Positions 1 to 10,273 of a DNA stretch of 32,600 bases are shown in pieces. The position numbers were made by a program, and so were the translations under genes. The notes under the pieces were generated by a model. It saw only the letters and a list, made by a program, of their open reading frames with translations, was not told where the DNA came from and made no database searches. The DNA comes from Burkholderiales bacterium (GTDB lineage Bacteria > Pseudomonadota > Gammaproteobacteria > Burkholderiales > SG8-39), in NCBI GenBank assembly GCA_022844545.1, contig JALHLN010000008.1, positions 1 through 32,600 of the forward strand, in the 5' to 3' direction. Position 1 is the stretch's first letter. Every line of letters starts with the position of its first letter.

Positions 1-762
1 GGTACGGCCCACCTTGATCATCACGATGGGCTTGTCCAGCTCCGCCGCGCGCATCGCCAGCGCGCGCAGCCTGGCGATATCGGGCACGCGCTCGGCGATG
101 GCGAGCACCACCTTCGTGCGCTCGCTCTCGACCATGAAGGCCATGTAGTCGATCAGGGACAGGTCCGCGTCGTTGCCGCAGCTCACCTGGTAGGAAATGC
201 CCAGCCCCGCCTGCTGCGCGCGCCACATGACGTTGATCTGCCCGGCGCCGCCGGATTGGCTGACCACGCCGATGTCCCCTGCCGGCCGCCGTTCTCCCTT
301 GATGGCCGAGGTGGACGTGAGCGCGAAGGCGTCCACGAAGTTCACCATGCCGTTGCAATTCGGACCCATGAACCGCAGGCCCCCCGCGCGGGCGATGGCG
401 ACGGCGTGCTGCTGCAGGAGGCGGCCCTCCTCCGTGCCGGTCTCGCCGAACCCGGCCGAGAACACCGTGGCGAAGGGCACCCTGCGCCGGACGCAGGCCT
501 CGAGCGCCGCCGGCACGCCGACGGAGGGCAGCACGATGCCGACGTGGTCCGGCGCCTCGGGCAGCTCGTCCAGCGACGGGTAGCACTTCAGGCCGAACAG
601 CTCGCTGCGCTTCGGGTTCACCGGGTAGATCTCGCCCCGGTAGCCGAAGTCGATGAGCAGCCGCATGCAGCGGCCGCCGAACTTGGACAGGTCCTCGGTG
701 GCGCCGACGAAGGCGACGCGTTTCGGCGCGAAGAACCTCGCCAGATCGGGAAAGCTAGACAT
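1..762 (-). CDS. NDP-forming acyl-CoA synthetase, 5' part (gene continues past the left edge)
   Basis: The first 254 codons of an ADP/NDP-forming acyl-CoA synthetase read leftward from the ATG at 762, with no stop before the window ends. Residues 10-140 form a CoA-binding Rossmann domain (VAFVGAT near residue 17, FSAGFGE near 101, FMGPNCNGM near 131). A succinyl-CoA-ligase-like domain starts near 163 (GVVSQSGG). The ATP-grasp half and the phosphohistidine region lie outside the window. Such enzymes make an acyl-CoA from a free acid, ATP and CoA in the cytoplasm, or run in reverse. The start overlaps the end of the lyase gene by 8 bases, so the two are probably co-translated. A plausible role is activating the acid released by that lyase; this is inference. 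The family is clear, the substrate unknown. Confidence 0.88.
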   Translation of the reverse strand, partial: MSSFPDLARFFAPKRVAFVGATEDLSKFGGRCMRLLIDFGYRGEIYPVNPKRSELFGLKCYPSLDELPEAPDHVGIVLPSVGVPAALEACVRRRVPFATVFSAGFGETGTEEGRLLQQHAVAIARAGGLRFMGPNCNGMVNFVDAFALTSTSAIKGERRPAGDIGVVSQSGGAGQINVMWRAQQAGLGISYQVSCGNDADLSLIDYMAFMVESERTKVVLAIAERVPDIARLRALAMRAAELDKPIVMIKVGRT

Positions 763-1617
763 CCTTGAGATACTTCTTTTCCAGCCCCTGCCAGCGCACC
801 GAGTTCACCGCCGCCTCGCGGTCGTTGAAGGTCGCCAGTTCCGACTCGATGGCCGCGGTGTCGCCGTCGCGCTTGAGCACCGCGAGCACCTTCTTCGCCG
901 CCGCGATCGCGGCGCGGTGGGTCTGCGAGGGGTAGATGCCGATGCGAAAGCCCATCGCCTCCAGCTCCTTCGCCGGCAGCGGCGGGGTCTTGCCGCCTTC
1001 GAAGATGTTGGCGAGCGCGGGCTTGGCAAGCGCCTTCGGGATCGCGGCCAGCTCCGCCACCGACTGCGGCGCCTCCACAAAGCCGACATCCGCCCCGGCT
1101 TCCAGGTAGGCGTTGACGCGGTCGATCGAGGCCTGCAGGCCTTCCACCGCGCGCGCATCCGAGCGCGCGATGATGACCATGTCCGCGTCGCGGCGCGTGT
1201 CCACCGCGGCCTTGATCTTGCCGACCATCTCGGCCCGGCTCACCAGCAGCTTGCCCTCGTAGTGGCCGCATTTCTTGGGCGAGACCTGGTCCTCGAGGTG
1301 GAAGGCCGCCACCCCGGTCTTCTCGTATTCGCGCACCGCGCGGATGACGTTGAGCGCGTTGCCGTAGCCCGCGTCCATGTCCGCGATCACCGGGATGTCC
1401 ACCGCCTCGACGACGCGCGAGATCCACGCCGTCACCTCCGTCATGGTGAGCAGCCCGATGTCGGGATAGCCGTTGGAGCGCGAGTAGCCGCCGCCGGTGA
1501 GGTAGACGCCCTCGAAGCCCGCGAGCTGGATCAGCCGCGCGGTCAGCACGTCATAGGAGCCCGGCACGATGGTGTAGGCCTTCCTCGCGAGCAGCGCCCG
1601 CATCTTCTGCCTTGCGT

Positions 1618-1621
<4 letters not shown>
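755..1621 (-). CDS. Isocitrate lyase/PEP mutase family carbon-carbon lyase (PrpB-like)
   Basis: A 288-residue protein of the isocitrate lyase/phosphoenolpyruvate mutase superfamily, close to the usual length of 2-methylisocitrate lyase and 2,3-dimethylmalate lyase. The catalytic signature KKCGH is at residues 116-120, the Mg-binding DMDAGYGN at 81-88, and ARSDA follows near 149. These enzymes split a 2-hydroxy acid, typically giving pyruvate or glyoxylate plus a second acid. The open frame extends upstream to 1759. The ATG at 1621 is chosen because it overlaps the aconitase stop in an ATGA and begins the conserved core. The neighbouring aconitase-type hydratase suggests a hydrate-then-cleave sequence. 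The substrate (methylisocitrate, dimethylmalate or another) cannot be told from sequence. Oxaloacetate decarboxylase or carboxyvinyl-carboxyphosphonate mutase are less likely alternatives. Confidence 0.88.
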
Positions 1622-4232
<2,611 letters not shown>

Positions 4233-4236
<4 letters not shown>

Positions 4237-4790
4237 TTCATGAGGTCGGCGGCGGTGGCGATGCGCGACTTCGCCATCGCCTCGATGAACTGCAGAGACC
4301 ACTGCTGGGTCTCCTCCACCGTGTGCCCGCCCCAGGCGTGCGAGATGCACAGGTCGCTCACCACGGTGCTGGGGTAGCCCAGCTGCCAGCCGTCGATCGC
4401 CGTGGTGGCGACGGCGAGCGACGTGGACCAGCCAAACATCACGAGGGACGTGGCGCCCAGCTCGCGCAGCGTGAGATCCAGGTCCGAGTCGAAGAAGCCG
4501 CTGTAGCGCCGCTTATGGACGATGATGTCCTTTTGCGCGTCGTACAGCTCGGGGATGGGCTCGCCGCCCGGCTTCCAGATCTCGTTGGCCAGTTCCCAGT
4601 GCTTGAGGAACCACTTGTCGGTGCGGCGCCGCGCGCTGCAGACGAATGCCACCGGCCGGCCGGACTTGCGCGCCCAGTCGAGGAACAGCCGCACCTGCGG
4701 CAGGATCGCCTGGCGCTTGTCCGCCGCGCGCGCTTCGGGCGCGATCGAGTCCCGGGTCATGTCGAGAACCAGTATCGCTTCGCTCTTCAT
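4233..4790 (-). CDS. Isochorismatase-fold protein lacking the catalytic cysteine
   Basis: A 185-residue protein of the isochorismatase/cysteine hydrolase fold. The conserved aspartate (D10 in ILVLDMTRD) and lysine (K93 in VHKRRYSGFF) are in place. The nucleophilic elbow reads GWSTSLAVATTAIDG, so the position normally held by Cys (TNxCVxxTAxD) is Ala126. Members with Cys hydrolyse amides such as nicotinamide, N-carbamoylsarcosine or maleamate. Members without it, such as EntB and PhzD with Gly, hydrolyse vinyl ethers. This protein is therefore unlikely to be an ordinary amidase. It could act on an enol ether, bind a ligand, or have another activity. The ATG at 4790 lies 7 bases after the Bug receptor stop. 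The gene end overlaps the aconitase start in an ATGA. Confidence 0.82.
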
Positions 4791-4797
4791 GGTCGCG

Positions 4798-5766
4798 TCA
4801 ATCGATCTTGATCTTCGCGGTCTTCGCCACCCTGGCCCAGCGCTCCAGGTCAGAGCGGATCTGGGCGGCATGCTCTTCCGGCGTGTTGCCCACCGGGTCC
4901 AGGCCCGCCGCGCGCAGGCGCTCGTTCACCTCGGGGGACTTCAACGCCTTGGCGGTCTCGCGCTGCAGCAGCTGCACGATCTCCTTCGGCGTGCCGGCCG
5001 GTGCCATCATGCCGTACCAGGAATTGACCTCGAATCCGGGCATGATCTCGTTCATCGTCGGAACGTCGGGCAGGACCCCCGAGCGCCTGAGCGTCGTCAC
5101 CGCGAGCGGGCGCAGCTGCTTCGCGTCCAGCTGCCCCTTGACGCCGGCGATGTTCAGGAAGCTCATGACGATCTGCCCGCCCAGCATGTCCGTCACCACC
5201 GGCGCCGAGCCCTTGTAGGGCACATGGATGGTGCTGATGCCGCCCATCATGTTGAGCATCTCGCAGGCGAAGTGCGTGGTGCTCGCCGGCCCGACGGAGC
5301 CGCAGCTCAGCTTGCCGGGGTTCGCCTTGGCGTGGGCGACGAGTTCCGCGACGTTCTTCGCCGGGATGTCGTTGCGCACCAGCAGCACCAGCGCGCCGGC
5401 GGCGACCTGGGTGATGGGCTCGAAGTCCTTCACCGTGTCGTAGGGCATGCTCGCGGCCACCGCCGGATGGATCGCCATCGGCCCGACGTGCGAGAAGAGG
5501 ATCGTGTAGCCGTCGGGCGCCGACTTGGCGACGAACGAGCTGCCGATGGTGCCGTTGGCGCCGGGACGCGACTCGATGAGGAAGGGCTGGCCGAGGGCCT
5601 CCTGCAGCTTGGTGCCGACGGTGCGCGCCAGCAACTCGGCCGGGCCGGCGGGGGTCCAGGGGTTGATCAGCTTCACCGGCTTGTTCGGGTACTGCTGCGC
5701 GGCGGCCGGAACGGCAAACGACGCCGCTGTGGCGACCATCAGGGCTCTGAGCATTCTGGATCTCAT
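4798..5766 (-). CDS. Bug/TctC-type periplasmic receptor 1
   Basis: A 322-residue tripartite tricarboxylate transporter receptor. An N-terminal signal peptide (basic MRSRMLR, then a hydrophobic stretch, predicted cleavage after PAAA near residue 23) directs it to the periplasm. Family marks are YPNKPVKL at the mature N-terminus, APDGYTILFS, HVPYKGSAPV, LPDVPT and NSWYGMMAPAG. The ligand loop reads PAGPAELLAR, with Glu where many family members have Asp. It closely resembles receptor 5 of this locus (18355-19317) along its whole length. No TctA or TctB membrane subunit is in the window, so it may use a transporter encoded elsewhere or act as a sensor. An AAAGGAGA ribosome site precedes the ATG. 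The ligand is probably a carboxylate but is not determinable. Confidence 0.92.
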   Translation of the reverse strand: MRSRMLRALMVATAASFAVPAAAQQYPNKPVKLINPWTPAGPAELLARTVGTKLQEALGQPFLIESRPGANGTIGSSFVAKSAPDGYTILFSHVGPMAIHPAVAASMPYDTVKDFEPITQVAAGALVLLVRNDIPAKNVAELVAHAKANPGKLSCGSVGPASTTHFACEMLNMMGGISTIHVPYKGSAPVVTDMLGGQIVMSFLNIAGVKGQLDAKQLRPLAVTTLRRSGVLPDVPTMNEIMPGFEVNSWYGMMAPAGTPKEIVQLLQRETAKALKSPEVNERLRAAGLDPVGNTPEEHAAQIRSDLERWARVAKTAKIKID

Positions 5767-5772
5767 GCGCGT

Positions 5773-5780
5773 TCTCCTTT
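5773..5780 (-). promoter_or_regulatory. Strong ribosome binding site of Bug receptor 1
   Basis: AAAGGAGA on the minus strand, 6 bases before the ATG at 5766. It overlaps the stop codon (TAA, 5781-5779) of the upstream dehydrogenase. The same octamer precedes receptors 3 and 4. It supports the 5766 start over the in-frame ATG four codons downstream. Confidence 0.75.
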
Positions 5781-6753
5781 ATTGCGATCGATCGACGTTT
5801 CTTGCGGGATCCATCCGGCGCAGGACCTTGCCCTGCTTCCAGGCGGCGATGTTTTCCACGATCTGGCCGTACCACAGGCGGTAATTGTCGCCGCTGACGT
5901 AGCCCATGTGGGGCGTCGCCAGCACGTTCGGCAGCCTGCGGAACGGGTGCTCGGCCGGCAGCGGCTCGATTTCATAGGCGTCCAGGCCGGCGCCGGCGAT
6001 CAGGCCGCGCTCCAGCGCCTCCACCAGCGCCGCCTCGCGAACGATGAAGCCGCGCGAGGTGTTGATGAGGAAGGCGCTGCGCTTCATGCGCGCGAACTCC
6101 GTCCGGTCGATCAGGCCTTCGGTCCGCCGGCTCAGCTGGGTGTGGATGGAAAGAATGTCGGACTCCGACACCAGGCGGTCCTTGCTCACGTACTCGACGC
6201 CCAGCGACGCACAGCGCTCCGGTTTCAGGTTGTTGCTCCAGGCGATGGCCTTCATGCCGAGCGCCTGGCCGACGCGGGCCACCTGCGCGCCAAGGGTGCC
6301 CAGGCCCAGCAGGCCCAGCGTGCGGCCGTGCAAGTCCAGGCCCACGCGCGTCTGCCAATGGCCGTTGGCCCGAAGGTTCGCGTGTTCGTGCGGGATGTGC
6401 TTGATCAGTCCGAATATGAGCGCCCAAGTCAGCTCGGCGGTCGGGTACGGCAGGGCGTCGGTGCCGCAGCAGGTGATGCCCAGTTCCTCGGCGCCGCGCA
6501 AGTCGATGGACGGATTGCGCGGGCCGGTGGTCTGCAGCAGCTTCAGCTTGGGCAAGGTAGCGAGAAAGGCCTTCGCGAACGGCGTCCGCTCGCGCATCGC
6601 GACCACGACCTCGAAGCCCTCGATCGCCCTGCGCACCTCGTCCTCGGTGGCGAAATGCTCGTTGTAGGAGGTGACCTCGACGCCTGCCTGCGACCAGTCG
6701 GCCATGGTCAGGGCGGCGTTCTGGTAGTCGTCGAGGATGGCGCAGCGGGTCAT
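5779..6753 (-). CDS. D-isomer-specific 2-hydroxyacid dehydrogenase
   Basis: A 324-residue NAD(P)-dependent D-2-hydroxyacid dehydrogenase of the D-3-phosphoglycerate dehydrogenase/D-lactate dehydrogenase type. The nucleotide-binding GLGTLG is at 150-155. The catalytic set is Arg234 (NTSRGFIV), Glu263 (YEIEPLP) and His282 (ATPHMGY). It would interconvert a 2-keto acid and a D-2-hydroxy acid in the cytoplasm. The frame runs open to 7008, but the ATG at 6753 overlaps the NIPSNAP stop in an ATGA and starts the family N-terminus (MTRCAILDDY). The substrate is unknown; it is not serA-like in length, as no ACT domain follows. The context suggests it handles a 2-keto or 2-hydroxy acid from the same pathway as the downstream lyase. 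Confidence 0.9.
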   Translation of the reverse strand: MTRCAILDDYQNAALTMADWSQAGVEVTSYNEHFATEDEVRRAIEGFEVVVAMRERTPFAKAFLATLPKLKLLQTTGPRNPSIDLRGAEELGITCCGTDALPYPTAELTWALIFGLIKHIPHEHANLRANGHWQTRVGLDLHGRTLGLLGLGTLGAQVARVGQALGMKAIAWSNNLKPERCASLGVEYVSKDRLVSESDILSIHTQLSRRTEGLIDRTEFARMKRSAFLINTSRGFIVREAALVEALERGLIAGAGLDAYEIEPLPAEHPFRRLPNVLATPHMGYVSGDNYRLWYGQIVENIAAWKQGKVLRRMDPARNVDRSQ

Positions 6754-7385
6754 TGCAGGGGAGAGAACTTCGCCGGCACCAGGATCGTCGAGCGCATGTG
6801 GAACAGCAGCGGCGAAGCCTTGGCGAGGAACGCCCGCCACTCGGGGTCCTGCAGCGCCCGTGCGCGCGCCTCGGCGCGCACCTTCAGGTCCGGGTACGCC
6901 CAGAGATGCGTCACCTCGTTCTGCTCGCCGATTTCGCTTTGCCAGAGACCGACGATCTTCGAGTACTTCTCCCGCAGCGGCAGGATCCCCTGGAACAGCT
7001 CGAGCCACTCGGCGAGCCTGCCCGGAAGAAGTCGGTAGCGGCGCAACTCGTAGAGATTGCCGCCCGACGCCGGCGGCTTCACCGGCAGCACCGGATTGAG
7101 GATGCTGACTTCCCGCCGATGGACCAGCCGGTCCACCTGCGGGTTGTAGACATCAACCCACCCGGGGCGCGCGCGCAACACGACGCGCTGGCGCTGGCGT
7201 TCCTCGAGGTCCTTCCATTCCCAGATGTGCACCAGCTGGTTGAGGATCCCGATATCGGAGGAGAACCAGCCCACCAGCACGCCTGCGTCATTGCGCCGGA
7301 TCGGCAGCGATACCTCTTCGGCCAGCCTCAGGTACTCGGGGACCTTGCCCGGAATCAGGGTGTAGGTGCGAATCTCGTGCAGCAT
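6750..7385 (-). CDS. NIPSNAP family protein with two tandem domains
   Basis: A 211-residue protein with two copies of the NIPSNAP (dimeric alpha-beta barrel) domain. Copy one begins at LHEIRTYTLIPGK (residues 2-14) and copy two at YELRRYRLLPGR, just past the middle. Each copy carries the typical later segment (QLVHIWEWKDLEER in the first, EVTHLWAYPDLKVR in the second). Family members often sit in catabolic operons and are mostly uncharacterised. The fold is shared with small monooxygenases and with dehydratases. The ATG at 7385 lies 11 bases after the MDR gene's stop, and the in-frame extension to 7511 is rejected because it would read through that gene's end. The stop overlaps the dehydrogenase start in an ATGA. 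The function is not assignable. Confidence 0.85.
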   Translation of the reverse strand: MLHEIRTYTLIPGKVPEYLRLAEEVSLPIRRNDAGVLVGWFSSDIGILNQLVHIWEWKDLEERQRQRVVLRARPGWVDVYNPQVDRLVHRREVSILNPVLPVKPPASGGNLYELRRYRLLPGRLAEWLELFQGILPLREKYSKIVGLWQSEIGEQNEVTHLWAYPDLKVRAEARARALQDPEWRAFLAKASPLLFHMRSTILVPAKFSPLQ

Positions 7386-7396
7386 GCGCCGATTCC

Positions 7397-8458
7397 TCAG
7401 GTTACTTTGATCACGATCTTGCCGAACTTGGCGCCGGTCTCGTAGTAGCGGATCGCTTCCAGAACCTCGTCGAAGCCGAACACCCTGTCGATCACCGGCC
7501 GGATGCGGCATACCTCAAGCGCGCGCACGAAGTCCTCGAACATGCGCCGGCTGCCGACGGTGAAGCCCTTGATGGAGATGCACTTCGCGATCAGGTTGGG
7601 CAGCTGGGTGAAGCTTGCGGGCGCGGCGGCGGCGCCGACCACGGGACGCGCGCCGATGTGCATCACGCGTGCGTTCGAGGCGCACGAGAGCAGGCATCTT
7701 TCTAGCGTGGCATAGCCGATGGTATTGAGCACGACGTCAGCGCCGCGGCCGCCGGTCAGCCGCATGACTTCGCGGTCCCATTCCGGGTGCGTCCGGTAGT
7801 TGATGGCCTCGTCCGCGCCAATCCCGCGCAGCCGCGCGCATTTGTCGTCGCTCGAGGTCGTCGCGATCACCCGCGCACCGAGGCTCTTGGCGATCTGCAC
7901 CCCGAATACCGAGACATTGCCGCTGCCAAGCGTCAGGACCGTCTCACCGGGTTGCGTCCCTGCCTCCACCGTGAGCGCCCGCCAGGGCGTCAGGCCCGAG
8001 CTCTGCAACGGCGCCGCCTCCTCGAAGGACAGGCACTCAGGGATCCGCACCAGCGCCTCGGCCGGCACTCGAGCCTGCTCGGCCAGGAACCCGTCCAGGA
8101 CGTCGCCGAAGTCCGCATGCGCCATGGTGTCGAAATCCCAGGCACCATCGACGAAACGCGGGTAATGCGTCGCCATGACCCGATCGCCGGGCTTCACGCG
8201 TGTCACGCCCTCGCCCACGGCAATGACTTCGCCCGCTCCATCCTGCAGCGGGATGCGCTCCGGTGGAGGCGGGTTCTGCCAGGGCTTCCTTTCGGCGGGC
8301 GGCCAGGCACTCTTCATGATGCTGAGATCCCGGGCGCCAAGCCCGGTCGCGCGCACCTTCAGCACTACCTCACCGGGCCCCGGCGCCAGATCCGGGAGCT
8401 CCACCTGGTGCAAGGTCATTGCCCCGTTGCGGCGGTCGCCGAGCCGCCAGGCGCGCAT
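7397..8458 (-). CDS. Zinc-independent MDR-family NAD(P)-dependent oxidoreductase
   Basis: A 353-residue medium-chain dehydrogenase/reductase. The N-terminal GroES-like domain carries PGPGEVVLKVRATGL (residues 26-40). The position that holds the catalytic-zinc Cys in alcohol dehydrogenases is occupied by Gly-Ala (GLGARDLSIM), and the structural-zinc cysteine cluster is absent, so a quinone-oxidoreductase-like, zinc-free enzyme is likely. The Rossmann domain includes LTLGSGNVSVFG and GADEAINY. It would reduce an enone, quinone or aldehyde, or oxidise an alcohol. The ATG at 8458 shares one base with the preceding Bug stop (TGATG), which decides the start against the longer frame to 8500. Substrate unknown. 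Confidence 0.88.
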   Translation of the reverse strand: MRAWRLGDRRNGAMTLHQVELPDLAPGPGEVVLKVRATGLGARDLSIMKSAWPPAERKPWQNPPPPERIPLQDGAGEVIAVGEGVTRVKPGDRVMATHYPRFVDGAWDFDTMAHADFGDVLDGFLAEQARVPAEALVRIPECLSFEEAAPLQSSGLTPWRALTVEAGTQPGETVLTLGSGNVSVFGVQIAKSLGARVIATTSSDDKCARLRGIGADEAINYRTHPEWDREVMRLTGGRGADVVLNTIGYATLERCLLSCASNARVMHIGARPVVGAAAAPASFTQLPNLIAKCISIKGFTVGSRRMFEDFVRALEVCRIRPVIDRVFGFDEVLEAIRYYETGAKFGKIVIKVT

Positions 8459-9411
8459 CAATCCGCCTTCGCGCCCGAAACCTCCACGACCCGCTTCCAC
8501 TTCGAAACTTCCGCCTTCATGAACGCGTCGAATTCGCCTGCGGTACTGCCGGACACGGTAAATCCCGCGCCGGTCAACTTCTCCCGGACCTCCGGGGAGC
8601 GGACCGCCTTGGCAAACTCGGCGCTCAAGCGCTCGACCACCGGCCTGGGCGTGGCCGAAGGCGCGAAGACGCCGAACCAGGAGTCCACCACATAGCCCGG
8701 CAGGCCCGCCTCCTCCATCGTCGGCGTCTCGGGCATCTGCGCCGAACGCGCCTTGCTGGTCACCGCCAGGGGCCGCAACTTGCCGCCCCGGATGTGGCCA
8801 AGCGCCGTCCCCGGCTGATCGAACACCATCGTGATCTGCCCGCCCAGCACGCCGTTGAGCGCCGCCGCCTGCCCGGTATACGGGACATGGACGACGTCGA
8901 TGCCTGCCATGCTCTTGAGCAGCTCCGCCGAGAGGTGCGTCCCGGTGCCGTTGCCGCCGGAGGAGTAGTTGAGCTTGCCTGGCTGCGCCTTGGCCATCGC
9001 GATGAGGTCCTTCAGGTTCTGCACCTGCAGCGACGAGCTGACCACCAGCAGAAGGGGTTGCATGACCAGGAGCGAGACCGGCGAGAAATCCGCGAGCACG
9101 TCGTATGGCAGGTTCTTGTAGAGGCTGTGCCCGATGGCGAGCGGAGTGGATCCGATCACGATCGTGTAGCCGTCGCCAGGTGATTTCGCCGCAAACGCCG
9201 TGCCGATCTGGCCGCCGGCACCGCCGCGGTTCTCGACGACGACCGGTAGCCCCAGTCCCTCACCCAGTTTCGGACTGACGACGCGCGCGACCAGGTCGGT
9301 GCCGCCGCCGGGGCCGAAGGGAACCACGAACCGGATCGGTTTCGAAGGAAACGGCTGCGCAACGGCCGAAACGGAGAACAGCGCCGCAAGAGCGACAAAC
9401 AAGGCCTTCAT
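8458..9411 (-). CDS. Bug/TctC-type periplasmic receptor 2
   Basis: A 317-residue receptor of the Bug family with a signal peptide (MKALFVALAALFSVSAVA, cleavage before QPFPSKP). It has VVPFGPGGGTDLVAR with the usual Asp in the ligand loop, then GDGYTIVIGS, HVPYTGQAAALN and SWFGVFAPSATP. The start is firm: GAGGAGG lies 7 bases upstream, and the ATG overlaps the hydrolase stop in an ATGA. It differs clearly from receptors 1 and 5, so it probably binds another ligand. It directly precedes the MDR oxidoreductase, which shares its stop codon region (TGATG). Confidence 0.92.
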   Translation of the reverse strand: MKALFVALAALFSVSAVAQPFPSKPIRFVVPFGPGGGTDLVARVVSPKLGEGLGLPVVVENRGGAGGQIGTAFAAKSPGDGYTIVIGSTPLAIGHSLYKNLPYDVLADFSPVSLLVMQPLLLVVSSSLQVQNLKDLIAMAKAQPGKLNYSSGGNGTGTHLSAELLKSMAGIDVVHVPYTGQAAALNGVLGGQITMVFDQPGTALGHIRGGKLRPLAVTSKARSAQMPETPTMEEAGLPGYVVDSWFGVFAPSATPRPVVERLSAEFAKAVRSPEVREKLTGAGFTVSGSTAGEFDAFMKAEVSKWKRVVEVSGAKAD

Positions 9412-10271
9412 ATTGGAGCCTCCTCATTGAGAAACCGGGTCACGCTGCGCGCGATCTCGGCAGCATGCGATTCGATGGCGACGCGGCCGGCGTTCTGGAT
9501 TGTCTCGCCGCGCCCCCGCTTCAACAGCCGGCAGACCGCATCGAGCTGCCGTCCCAGATGCTCCTCGTCGGGCATCACCAGCTCGAGCAGCAGGGTCCTG
9601 GCGGCGATGCGTTCCAGCGCGGCGCCGAAGTCGTAGTCGAAGTTCGCGCCGTAGGTGGCCTGGATCGCCGCGGCGCCCTGCACATGGTCCAGCACGCGGA
9701 TCTTCAGGTCCTCGATGTCGGCCTCGGTGATCACCGGTTTGGAGAACAGGCTGCGCGGCTGCGCGAAGCCGGTGACGTCGGACCAGTCGGCCTGCCAGCG
9801 GCGCAGGCGATGCTCGCCGTTCGGCGATTCCGGGAACGTCGCGAAGTACTTGTCGACGATGTGGCGGATGGCATCGTTGCGCGCGTCGCGGTCGGGAATG
9901 ATGCTGTGGATCTGGCCGCACAGCACCACGCCATCCACTTGCCCCGGATGCCCGGCCGCCATCGCGGCGGCCACCTTGTTGCCGGTGTGGTAGCCGAACA
10001 CGTGCGCCCTGGGGATGCCGATCGCGCCGAGGAACTCGACCATCACCTCGCCCAGCGTCTCCATGGTCACCTTGCCGGCGAGCGGATCGGACTGGCCGAA
10101 GCCCGGCAGGTCCGGCGCGATGCAGCGGAAACCCGGTGCGAGCAGCGGCACCAGGAAGCGGTAAGCACGCGAGGAGCGCGGCGCTGAGTGCAACAGCAGC
10201 AGCGGCGCGCCCTCGCCCGCCTCGACATAGTGGACCTGGCCGTGCTTCAGGTTCGCGTAGGCGCGCTTCAT
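9408..10271 (-). CDS. Alpha/beta-hydrolase-fold protein with His at the nucleophile position
   Basis: A 287-residue alpha/beta hydrolase-fold protein. Family landmarks are LLLLHSAP near residue 24 (oxyanion region), IAPDLPGFGQSD (51-62) and a C-terminal His269 (IESHAAEIA) where the catalytic His is expected. The nucleophile elbow reads FGYHTGNK (92-99), so His95 stands where Ser, Cys or Asp normally sits in G-x-S-x-G. I have an unverified recollection of hydrolase-fold proteins with an HTG elbow, so this may define a subfamily rather than a mutation. A classical serine-hydrolase mechanism is not expected. The ATG at 10271 is two bases after the Bug receptor 3 stop. The gene end contains the ribosome site of receptor 2. 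Confidence 0.85.
   Translation of the reverse strand: MKRAYANLKHGQVHYVEAGEGAPLLLLHSAPRSSRAYRFLVPLLAPGFRCIAPDLPGFGQSDPLAGKVTMETLGEVMVEFLGAIGIPRAHVFGYHTGNKVAAAMAAGHPGQVDGVVLCGQIHSIIPDRDARNDAIRHIVDKYFATFPESPNGEHRLRRWQADWSDVTGFAQPRSLFSKPVITEADIEDLKIRVLDHVQGAAAIQATYGANFDYDFGAALERIAARTLLLELVMPDEEHLGRQLDAVCRLLKRGRGETIQNAGRVAIESHAAEIARSVTRFLNEEAPI
9419..9425 (-). promoter_or_regulatory. Ribosome binding site of Bug receptor 2 inside the hydrolase gene
   Basis: GAGGAGG on the minus strand, 7 bases before the ATG at 9411. It lies within the last codons of the alpha/beta hydrolase gene, so the receptor can be translated independently of the overlapping upstream gene. Confidence 0.75.
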
Positions 10272-10273
10272 TC

